Assembly: GCF_050436995.1 (NCBI RefSeq)
Contig: NC_134766.1
Location: 6,510,001 to 6,574,000 of the forward strand
Source: Anticarsia gemmatalis
Taxonomy: Eukaryota > Arthropoda > Insecta > Lepidoptera > Erebidae
Length of the DNA: 64,000 bases
Reading direction: 5' to 3'
Made by a program: the position numbers and the translations under genes. Under the pieces are notes generated by a model that was not told the DNA's origin, did no database searches, and saw nothing but the letters and a program-made list of their open reading frames with translations. This document shows positions 24,211 through 34,539 of the stretch, piece after piece (position 1 is the first letter of the stretch; every line of letters begins with the position of its first letter).

Positions 24211-24689
24211 CTAAGATTTCCATATTTAACTGCTACAATCATGTAAAGCTCCCAATATGTACTTCTGCAACCGATATATTTCAAAAATTACCCACACCTT
24301 CCTTACTTTATATTCCAAAATCCTAATAATTTCGTTTAAAATTAAAATCACATTAAGCCCAGGCGCATTTAACTTTTCAACTTGTCATTTATTTAATTTG
24401 AACACTTTACGGGTCCAAGGCTTCTCAAATGAATTAACATGCCAACAAAGGGACGTATTAAAACAATTCGGGTGCGCATTGTCGTGAAGTTTCAAATGCC
24501 AACATGTTGGGTACAAGGGCCTTATCGGGAGAGGCCCTCGGGGTAGCGACATCTAGTAGATTAGAATGGTACTAATGGATGAGGTTTATTTTTAGAAATT
24601 ACGGTAGTAGGTACTTGCTTTTGGTCGCGACTTTGTCTATGTGAATAGATTTGCCGGGGTAAAAATGTTATTTTATGTTTTTTTATGTT

Positions 24690-24829
24690 AATCCAGATCG
24701 TAAACTATCTGTTTACCAAATTTCAGCTTAATCCGTTCAGTAGTTTTTGCTTGAAAGAGTAACAAGCATGCATATATAAGTACAACCAAGCTCACAAACT
24801 TTCGCATTTAAAATATTAGTAAGATAGGA
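24690..24829 (-). mobile_element. truncated Helitron-like element, second family
   Basis: On the minus strand it begins TCCTATCTTACTAATATTTT, then 'aaatgcgaaagtttgtgagc', followed by 'gttactctttcaagcaaaaac' with 'tactgaacgg'. It matches the 5' part of the 14.28-kb element. The 3' CTAG end is missing. Confidence 0.55.
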
Positions 24830-26189
24830 TTAAGGGTATATGTTTCTACATAGTTTAAGGTGAAAAATACATAAATCCACTTTTACCACTTCTAAAAGTC
24901 AGACAGCTGAAACGGAATTTTGACAGTTGTTTTCATTCTCTTGCTGTCATTAAAATAAACAATTAACTGCTCTGACAATCTGGCTGCAGAGGCTAGAATA
25001 AGTAGCAGATACTAGTTATCGCCAGTTTTTGAGATATTTCAAGTAACCAGTAGGTTTTGTATGTAAATTAATCGGACGTCGAACCAATGTTGTAGGACTT
25101 TTGCACTTTTGGCATTTCCGCACCGAAAAAGTAATTTCTGAACGGACGAGTGAAATACTAGTTCCCAATTTGCTTTCCTCTCTAAAATTTTTGCCTCAGC
25201 AGTTTTGAAGCAAAAAGAAAAGTGTTGATATGTTCGTAACATAATTTTGAAACTTCATTAGTACAGTTGATGAATGAAGTTTTCTTTTACTTTTAATATA
25301 AACATTGGTAAACTTATCAATGTGATTACATATTTTACGAGTAAATAACATATCATACCATACCATAAATAGCCAGATAACAAAAACAACTTCCTATTAT
25401 ACCTCGAAACAGTTTTTCTTCATTCATATCCAAACATCTAGTCATCATCGATGTAAGCTTTGATCTTTATAAAATGTCAAAAACACTACATATTGTCTAC
25501 AGAAATACGGCGTAGTGACGTCAATTACGTATTTTCATTCGTATATAAAAATTACGTAACTTAACCATTTTAGAGCGCCTTTTACAAGTAAGTTTAATAA
25601 TTTTTTCGTTAACCAAGTCAACTACCCAATTCCCACAATAATCTCTTTGGAATATTCTTAAACACAAATATCTAAAATCAGTTCCAAAAAAGCCTCTTTA
25701 CAAGGTTATCGGTTCCAATTCCTTCACTTAAGTAAAAGCCCTTAGGAACAAACGTCAGCGAGGCGGCACAATGGAAAGACTTTTAATCACTTCGACTCCA
25801 TTTATTTTCTCTAACTTAAAAACTGTTCAGTTGAGATTTCATTTAAACATTTAATTGTTGTGCAAGTATTGCTACAAGTTTGAAAACTAGAATAGAATTC
25901 GAACGACTTTCCGTTATTTTAAAAGGTTCGAGAAAGTTCTGACTGCGCCGCATTGATTTTAATTTTACCTTTGATAATCGCTTTAGCAGACACTAATAAC
26001 TTAAATGTATAGTAAATAATGTAGTAAGAGATTAGTAAATTGCCATTAATTAAGTAACTGTAAACTATATTTGTACAGAAAAACGTCAAACGAAGTATCA
26101 AAGGAAATATGTTTGTTATCACAATGATCGCTTTTCTCCTAGCCTAATAAATAACCCCTGAGGAACAAAATGCATCCCATCCATTTCAA
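24830..26189. other. intergenic DNA, nothing recognised
   Basis: No supported feature. Confidence 0.4.
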
Positions 26190-26262
26190 CTCCTGTCAAA
26201 CCCTGTTCTCCTGGTACTCGGTCGCATATTACCATATAAATTAGTCGGCTAATCGTCCCAAG
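26190..26262 (-). repeat. TACYAGG-N15-AGG module, minus strand, copy 1
   Basis: Minus-strand TACCAGG (26216 to 26210), 15 bases, then AGGAG. The upstream 45 bases ('gacgattag', 'ctaatttatatg', 'gcgaccgag') align with the second copy 338 bp away, so these two are clear duplicates of each other. Confidence 0.6.
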
Positions 26263-26524
26263 ATTTATATCCTCTGAGCAAGGGAATTGATGAAATTAGT
26301 ATGTGTATCGCACAAATTACGATAAAACATGCCTACAAATGATTCTCTTTAGATACAATTTGAGTAAATGCTGTACAGTTCATTCATATTATAAGATTCT
26401 GAATCTAATTTGATACCTTATCATCATTTTCATACAGATTCTTTTGTTAATTTACCTAATTTGATCGATCGTTTGAAGCGATGATGTCCTTGCCAAGAGA
26501 ATGCAGCTCAGTCTAATAATGTCT

Positions 26525-26610
26525 CATCTCCTGCATTGCTATGTTCGCCTGGTAGACTCGCAAATCACGTATTTGCATATAAATTAGAGCGCCGTATTAA
26601 TCGTCTCAAA
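26525..26610 (-). repeat. TACYAGG-N15-AGG module, minus strand, copy 2
   Basis: Minus-strand TACCAGG (26554 to 26548), 15 bases with CA at spacer positions 5-6, then AGGAGA. Upstream are 'gacgattaatac', 'ctaatttatatgcaaatacg' (which includes an ATGCAAAT octamer) and 'ttgcgagt'. The core matches the 50.4- and 51.0-kb modules better than chance would allow. Confidence 0.6.
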
Positions 26611-29289
26611 ATTTAACGTTCTTAGCTTTAAGAGCTTTGTGCTTAAATATGTATGGTAATATAAGATCCAGATTAATTTATTATGATAATTAATGTTATT
26701 TTGCTTACCCTTATGGTTGTATCTTCCTCTTCATCATTTTGATATACACGCGTGGTTTTTAGTACACGCATAATTCCTCAAATATTTCCACGGAGGAGCT
26801 CAGCAATACAAATGAACATCATTTCAACAAATAAATTGTTATATCAATATTTAATACCTACTATAATTGCTTCAAAGTTAACAAAGAAGTTAATAGTTAA
26901 GACGAATACGGATATAAAAAAGCTTTAGGTATCTTATTTGCAAATCACACATGTTTTAAGATATTCTGAAAACCACCACACGCGTTGTTAATTCAATATT
27001 TTCGGAAATCAATCAATCATACTTTTTACGACACTTATTAAACAAAGTCCCATAACACTAAGAAAAAATGTGTGTTGCCTTGGTCTCTCAATGGTCTACA
27101 ATTCTCAATTTCGCAGAGCAAATTCTTGAAAAAAGAAAAAAAAGTAATTTTGAAATAGGTGCCTACTGTGCCTAGTAACAAATGAGTCATAACGGTGGTC
27201 CAGTAGAATGACTTGTCGAAGGTCCCGCTGGCGGCCACAATACGGTCAAATTGATTGATCAGCCACTACCATTCCCATTGATCCCGAATGAAATTGATTT
27301 GTTCACAACCTTCAGTGAGAATCACAAGCTATATTGGAGTCCATTTTATTTCAGTGTGTAGAAATCTGTTCAAAACGCTTACACGTGTGCTTATTATAAT
27401 AATGTCTCTGTAATCTGAGAGACGGTATATGCTACTCCTTATCACGAGGTTTCTCGAGTCCAATTTTTGAGTGGGGCGAATTGCTATTTGTGTTATAATA
27501 TTCTCAATAATCACCTAAAGTGTACTCACGTGCCCCTATATGGAAGGGCTAGCAGACCAATACTGTATTTAAGCGATCGTGAATTTAAACATTTCCACCC
27601 GTACTTTCAGAACTAATGGGCATGAATATAATAATATGGGCATAAAATAAGAAAAAGTGGTAAATAGAATTAACCGAATACAATTCAATCACAGCCCTAA
27701 AATACAAACTTTATATCTACATAAAACTTCACTAAACTGATTACACCCTAGTGCAATTTTACTACAACACACTGAAAATAAACCGAACGTATAAAAAGAA
27801 ACGTCTAAAATATTGGTTTGATTTACGCAGATTTTATTTACGGCCTAAAACGCGGGTATCTGAGCATTAATATAGAATAACGGTTGAATAAGCCTTCGAT
27901 GTTCGAGTGATGGATGGACTCTGAAGGGACCATTCAATCAAGCACTGGAAACTGCCCTCTCACGCTTAAGTTTACCCCTACCATTGTTTCAATAACGTCT
28001 TTGATTGGCTGATTTTTGGTTTACACAGCAGCGGTAAATAGATAAATTACGGGTTTAAATTTTTAAGCGAATTTCCTACTTAAATATTTGACTATCAAGA
28101 AAAAAAGTATTTTATTTCTTATAAAATATTGTAAAAGCTAAAATTTGCTTCGGTCAGCTGAATGGATGTAAAAAACTATCGAGGAGACTTTTGCACCCCA
28201 TATAATATTACCCTGAAAAACTTAAATTAGACTATGGATGACTATGCAAAGATCTGGGCAATGAAACACTAAAAATCTGGATGTAAAAATTTGTCCGTGT
28301 ATTTTGATGTAACCTAATTATTCAGTCACAGAAAACGAAGGGAGGACGAAGAACAATTCAAATTCTAGGGTACATATTGTGGATATGAAACAGTTAGACA
28401 CCCGCGTACATTACGCACAATCCACTAGACCCTTATATAAAAGTTGCTCACCAACTTTGTTCAATAATACATAACTACACTAGCAAAGGAATAAATGCCG
28501 CGTCAACTATTCCGTAGCGTCCTTTTTAAAAGTGCAATACCCATTCACATAAATGGGCCGGGGTCGGCAGGTCACATTTGCAGTAAGCCAACATCACTTA
28601 CGGTCTTTATCCGGACATTCGTACGGTGAACTGTGATGATGACAGCTTTACATCAAGGGGAATAATAAATAGTTCTGCTTGGTGATTTTAAGTCACTGTT
28701 TGTCTGCTATGCTCTTTGTTTGATGTTAATAATTAGACGAGTGTTAGTATGGCGTGGTGATTTTGGTCGCCGTTGCCATAATACATGTAAAAACATTTAA
28801 AATATTTTTTTCAAATATTTTTTTACATTATTTAAAAAAAACTATTTATTAACAATAATTGTCTTCATAGTCCTGTAATTAAATCATCATATTTTTCAGT
28901 ATCAAATACGTATTTCTTTCTTTAAGTATTATATTTTTTCTAGAACAGAGTAGAAACACTACACAAAAATACTTAAATCAGCATTTTAATTTAAAACACT
29001 TTTACGTTACAATTTTAATTGAAAATCGTTTTTAAAAATGCTTTTACAAAACAATAGCATTTAACAGGTCAAGGGAGAACAAAAGAATGTTCACAGAAAT
29101 AACAATGTATCGAAATATTCGTTATTATTGCCAACAAACTCGATTCGTTTCGAGAACAAATAGTAAGGGACTATTGAAGAAAATAGATTTAAATGAAAAC
29201 GTTTGGTAGCACATTCGTTGGGGAAATCCTTATGTTATAACTTTTATACGACGTGATTCATTTATACCGCTCTGCTTGATACCTGAGAA
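26611..29289. other. gene-poor stretch
   Basis: No gene or recognised repeat seen. Confidence 0.4.
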
Positions 29290-29549
29290 TCCATACTAAT
29301 ATTATAAATGCGAAAGTAACTCTGTCTGTCTGTCAATCTGTCTGCTAATCAATCACGCCTAAACTACTGAACCAATTTGCCTGAAATTTGGTATGGAGCT
29401 ATTTTGATACCCGAGAAAGGACATAGGCTATATATCATCACGCTACGACCAAAAGGAGCAGAGTACCAGTAATTAATGTTACAAAAACTGGGAAAAAATT
29501 CACCCATTCTCTCTTATTGGACGCAAGCGAGGTTGCGCGGGTCAGCTAG
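29290..29549 (+). mobile_element. non-autonomous Helitron-like element with GTCT microsatellite
   Basis: Starts TC-CATACTAATATTATAAATG, has a (GTCT)n run, and ends GGGTCAGCTAG with the hairpin 'cgcaagcgaggttgcg'. It is nearly identical in layout to the copy at 55.17 kb. Its 3' half is shared with the 6- and 16-kb copies, but the 5' half differs, so this is a sister subfamily with an exchanged 5' end. Confidence 0.8.
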
Positions 29550-29730
29550 TTATTATATGTATAACGCTGCTTTTAGTGCTTTATGCTTGATTTTTATGTG
29601 TAGGTGTTGATGGAGGTTTCATTGCCAGGGTGAATTGATTTCTGGATCCTAGTTTATGCTTTGGCCCGGGAATAAAGAGCAACATAATAAAGATCTTTTC
29701 ACCCAGACCCTCCAAGCAAATAATTTGACT

Positions 29731-29850
29731 CACCCCGGTTTCTGGGGTACATTTAGCGGCAGTTTATCTATTCAATAGCGTTAAAACTCATACATAAAAA
29801 AAGCTATTGAATATATAAACTACCGCTAAATGTGCTTAGAAAACGGGGGT
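29731..29850. mobile_element. palindromic MITE, 'ggtagtttatctattcaatagcg' family
   Basis: Almost the whole 120 bp is an inverted repeat. 'acatttagcggcagtttatc' plus 'tattcaatagcg' on the left pairs with 'agctattgaata' plus 'taaactaccgctaaatgtg' on the right. The outer ends are 'caccccggttt' and 'aaacgggggt'. Confidence 0.8.
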
Positions 29851-31572
29851 TATTCTTATTTTAATTCCCTTGTTGATAGTACTAACCAAAACCAAACGGA
29901 GTAATCTATACAAAGATCTAAGAGTATATTATCTATAAAATAAATTACTTTAAAAAACCTTTTACAATAAAATAAGATAAAGGTTTTATTCATACAAATA
30001 AATCAGTCTAACTCCTGTCCAAATATGGCCAGCAAGCAACCTCAAGTTGCTTAAATAAATGTACCTCAGAATTATATATATAATTAAAATTTATCAAGGC
30101 GTATAAAACAAGGTTAAACAGGGCACTGGAACTATCCAATTGCAGTCTTGCCTGAAATTTTAATAAAAATTTAAATAGTCAACATATGTACCAAACTGTC
30201 GTGCTTTATAAACACACAGAAAATCTGGTAAATAAATACTTAAACACAGAAACGTAAACAGAAGCTATAGGTAGTATTATAAATTCCAAACCAAAATTAT
30301 TATCCGCACTCCGAATTCCACATTTAACGACAGTTCCCGCCTTCCATGTTTACGCGCCATTTCACCCAAGATAGGATACGGATGCGTTCCCGTCACAGAT
30401 AATTGCAACACTAAGGAAAACTTCACTGCCAACGGAATGAAGATATAAACAGTGTAATAGGCGTTTAAGAGGAAAACTTCCTCATTTCTAACTATAGCTG
30501 ACTTCGTAAACAGTTCCGAAAGCAATCGGCCATAATTGAAAAGAGACAGAATTATATTGTCGTTGCTTCTGGTGTAATTTTTTGGGATGACTTGTCTCGA
30601 ATGGTACTATACATATAAACCATTCCCATTTTCGACAACAAGGAATCTTGCTGCCATTTACTCCCGATAGAGGCGCCATTATTAATAAGTAATGTGCAAG
30701 CAATAAAGTTGTTATCTATTATATAATAGATATAGCCCCTGAAATACAAAAGAGAGGTTGAAAATTTGATTACGAGCGCTGCCACGCGGATTCGCTAGTT
30801 TATTTCTAAGCAAATAAAACAATAGTACATCGCAATATTGGTAGTGCCATCTGCATTTAGCTTTTTACAATAGTCTAACACAATGACACTTATTTATTAA
30901 CACAACATTTATTTGAAATAAAGATAGAATAATTAGTTGTTTAGTGTTAAACCTACTAACTGTTGATGATTTTTTCTGTTTTTAAACTAGTGTTTCAATG
31001 GAAGTAATGAAAAGCATCACTGGTAGCGCCATCTATGATTACCTTTTTAAAACATTTGGAACAAATTATTTTAACGAGTATAATTATGTAAAGATAAAAA
31101 CAAAATTTAGTACAGAATAATTTCGTATCGATTTCTTTATGTATTTGAATAATTTTACTTATAAACTTATATATGATAAATTAGTGATTAAAGAGTGTTT
31201 AAATCGGTTATTAAATCTCTTCAAAGGATGATTAAAGGGTTAAACTTCTTGCGTTTTACTATCCTAAGCCCTAAGTAAGGCCAAATTACATTGTTGAATG
31301 AGGATCTTATCATCAGAAATTGTATAAATTAACGAAAGTAATTCCGGTAAGGGCGCAATACAATGCAATGAAGCAACAAGTAGCGCCATCTAGTAGCATA
31401 ATACTTAAATAAGCGTGAGAATCCTGAATCACGCTATCAAAGTTTACACGGCAAGTATCATTAGGTCCAAAATTGAAGCCTAGTTTAACGGGGTGCAGCC
31501 AACCAGGCACGAGCGACGCGTTAGCCCGGTGGAAGTTCCTCCCTTTGATTCGCGTGGCAATTTTTTTTTTAA
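29851..31572. other. intergenic DNA with CTCF-like motifs
   Basis: No supported gene. It contains two exact and one near-consensus TAGCGCCATCT motif, listed separately. Confidence 0.4.
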
Positions 31573-31820
31573 TCTTCTTATCGTACGTTCATTGGTCAAC
31601 CTAGTGTCAAAGTTGTTCAAGCCAGCCGAGAGGCCTTTGACATGACTTAACGACTGTTAAATTAGTGGACAACAACCGAGAACGACTTTTTACGCGCCCA
31701 CGCGCCCTCCGAAGCATGGAAATACCTTTATGCGGTCACCCATCTATAGAATTACCGCGCCAATGATTGCTTAATCCACAGATCGTTAACAGACCGGTGA
31801 CCGCAACTGGCTATGGTATC
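31573..31820 (-). mobile_element. 5S rRNA-derived SINE
   Basis: Reverse copy of the 4.05-kb element. The head reads 'gatctgtggattaagcaat', 'gcgcggtaattctatagatg' and 'ggtgaccgcataaag', followed by the 'gtcgttctcggttgtt' block and the 'gttgaccaatgaacg' end. It lies about 1 kb upstream of the zinc finger gene and inside the CTCF-like cluster. Confidence 0.7.
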
Positions 31821-32611
31821 CTCATTTTCTTTAATTTGGAAAAGTTATTTTTAATTGTTGACTTTCATTATATAATTTACAACGAGCATTGACCTAGAGC
31901 GAAATTAAAACTACCAAGTAGGTAGGTATGTATAAAAATAAAAATATTTTTATATCTATCTGCCTATCAGTTACTTATCGTTTTTAATAAAATGATTTAG
32001 ATATTACCTAACCTATAAATTGCTTACAGTGCATATATTGTGTATTATTTCTATGTTTCTAGTTTTTCTGAAGCCCACATTAAGAAAAGTCTGAAATTGC
32101 AATAACCTCAAATCTCGAATAAATCTTTTCGTATTTAGCGGCAGTCTTTGTTTATACAAAGAACTCTTCTCTTTCAAAAGAATAAATAAATTGTCTATGA
32201 GTATCACCAAGCTGTTCTTATAATATGATAATATTGCGAATTAAAAACATAGTTCTAACTTAGTTTACAATATTCATACATTTTCCAGCATAGAAGTTAT
32301 ACATTTAGACGCATAAATATCTTGTAGATTAGTATGTAATAATTTACTATTAAAGTATGTATCTAATAAATCTCTATGAACCATAAAGACAGACGCATAA
32401 TTCCGCGCAGGCCAAATTCAATGCGCACTGAGGCATTGCACCATATTTCTATTAAAATTCGATCAAAATACATAAGTTTTTAACTCCTTTATTTCATTTA
32501 TGAAAATATTTTATTAATTTACGGTAAAGAAGGCATATATTTTAAATGTAATTGAATTCTTTAGATAAATTAGTATCAGTTTGACCGGAACTTGCTCTCA
32601 ACTATCAACAG
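31821..32611. other. intergenic DNA, nothing recognised
   Basis: No supported feature. Confidence 0.4.
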
Positions 32612-32622
32612 TAGCGCCATCT

Positions 32623-32870
32623 TGATTGTCGATTTACTTCGACGCTATTTCCGCCGTTGCAGTGGTTGCCTCCATTTTGTACGCTCGTCTCTTGTCTATA
32701 ATTTCCAATAGATCAGCTTTATGGGCATGGTCCGTAGATAATTTTTACTCTTTGGATACCTTACATTATTGTGGTCTCTGATTACTAACTGTCAAAACAA
32801 TGTATTACTATAATGTTTTTGTTAATTTTTCCAGGTTTTACTGGTTGGATAATTATGTGCGTCTAGTGAA
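32623..32870 (+). promoter_or_regulatory. probable promoter and 5' UTR of the ZAD zinc finger gene
   Basis: A locally GC-richer block (32640-32700, 'cgacgctatttccgccgttg', 'gcctccattttgtacgctcg') precedes the start codon. A pyrimidine tract ending in CAG at 32834 ('gttaatttttccag') could be an acceptor for a spliced 5' UTR exon. An in-frame TAA at 32850-32852 rules out a longer coding start in the same exon. The transcription start itself cannot be fixed. Confidence 0.4.
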
Positions 32871-32984
32871 ATGGATACGTGGGCCGATCTTTGCCGATGC
32901 TGTTTGTCTGCCAATTGCGAAGTGTCATTGTTAGATACAGAACAAAATGTAAATGAGAAGTTTCTTCAAATAACATCTATCGAG
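32871..32984 (+). CDS. ZAD-C2H2 zinc finger protein, coding exon 1
   Basis: The exon encodes 38 residues starting MDTWADLCRCCLS. It supplies the first cysteine pair (C8 and C11) of a zinc finger-associated domain (ZAD), the N-terminal dimerisation module of many insect C2H2 regulators. The start is the first ATG in its frame (in-frame TAA at 32850), in a good context (gaaATGG). The exon ends ATCGAG before the donor GTGAGT, phase 0. It joins exon 2 at 34540, where the second cysteine pair follows within 15 residues. This spacing, the P..LC..C...L..A..F+..C pattern after the junction, and consensus splice sites make the link firm, although no transcript was seen. Confidence 0.85.
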
Positions 32985-34539
32985 GTGAGTTTAAATCTTT
33001 GTTGTGAATGAGTAAATTAGGGCAATGATTGTGAAATGTGTATTTATAACGTATTTAAATCATGTTAGTATGTCAGTCTGTGAATTATTGACATGGGGCA
33101 TAACCTCTTTTGCATTGTGAAAAACGCCGCGAAATCATGACATCGTTGATAGGCAACTATTCAACTGGATATTTTGTAGGAGATACATTGCTCCTGAGGT
33201 TGATTTCCTCCTGTAAAGATTAAAAACGTCATCGGCGTGAAATGACATTGTGCTATTATTTGTTATACAAACTCTTCTGTCACCAACAACTAGTAAAGAG
33301 GTTAGTTTATTATTTTTATATTGCCTGTTTCTGTTAAAATCTTACATACATGTCCGAGACTATCTGAAAGGCTGCTCTGGACATTGCATTATCAAATATA
33401 TTTATAAAATTAGCTGTCCGATGAACATGGTCCAGTATGACTCTATTCAAGTTACAAGAAACTTACTATTCTTTTATACCAAAACTCTAATATGTTGTGA
33501 TCGGCTATTATTCTGTCTGGTCTATACTGTATACCCAAATTTCTAATATTTAATGTTATAACCTAAATCGAACAAAACATTTGAGGGAAGATTTCATTTT
33601 GTTGAAAAGCTGCCTATAATATTTGGCTATGTAGAGCAGTATACTATGTTATAAATGTGCTTGCTTGTTATACTTGCTTATTCTTATAAGATTTTACTTG
33701 TTTCACTGACTTTCCTGCATACCGCAATCAAAGTTCTGACACACAATACTAAGGCAATCCCTCTTATGTTTAGCCAACAGAATGCTCAATATATGATTGG
33801 CAATAAAAATGATCTTAGTATAAATAACATTACGGACTTAACATTAAAATAAACACTTAAAAATATATAAAGAGCAATTTGTTTCCTATCAAATTAGGCA
33901 ATATTGCATAGTTAACTTACCGAAAATCATCAGAATAGCAGTATGGGTTAAACAACCAGTTATTTGCCAAAACCTTCAGTAAACAAGCAATGTATTGCAT
34001 TATACTATGTTAACAAGACAATCATTATTGTCGATACTTATCTGTTTATCTAATCAGCCAGTAATCACTCACTGTCATGTTACATTCAGTCCTTCAGCCT
34101 CTCAGTAATAGGATTGCATCATGATAAAGTAGCACTGCTAACTTGGAATGAAAATAACTTGACCTAATTCTTACATCTAGATAATTTGTTATTCTCTGAT
34201 TAGAATAAGGAGTGGGTATCAACTACTTAAGTATTTTTGAATAATTTAAGAACAAATAAAATTAAATACTTCTAGTCTTGTCATTCCAAATATACAGTAT
34301 TGTTTTTCTTATCCTTTTATTTATAATACTTAATAATTATACAGAAAACTAAATATAACATATTCAGAGAACTAATAGAGATAGACAACTGGTTTTAATA
34401 CATGATACAATTGATTAAACACCTAATTGCAAAAAAAAAATTGGAATCTACTAAAGCTGAAGTTTTAGGGATATTGAGTTAATTAAATAAAGATTAATTA
34501 TATAATTCTTTACTAATATGGCCAAATTAACATTTACAG
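32985..34539 (+). other. intron of the ZAD zinc finger gene
   Basis: It begins GTGAGT and ends TTTACAG, is 1555 bp long and phase 0. It contains no recognised repeat. Frames such as 33250-33546 are AT-rich by-products and are not called. Confidence 0.8.

Larger units (their letters stand above)
30842..32622 (-). promoter_or_regulatory. cluster of CTCF-like sites
   Basis: TAGCGCCATCT occurs at 31024-31034, 31381-31391 and 32612-32622, and the one-mismatch TAGTGCCATCT at 30842-30852. The reverse complement, AGATGGCGCTA, fits the core AGRKGGCGCT of the insect CTCF consensus. All four point the same way and lead up to the zinc finger gene. The motif is also frequent in insect genomes, so function is inference. 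Confidence 0.4.
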
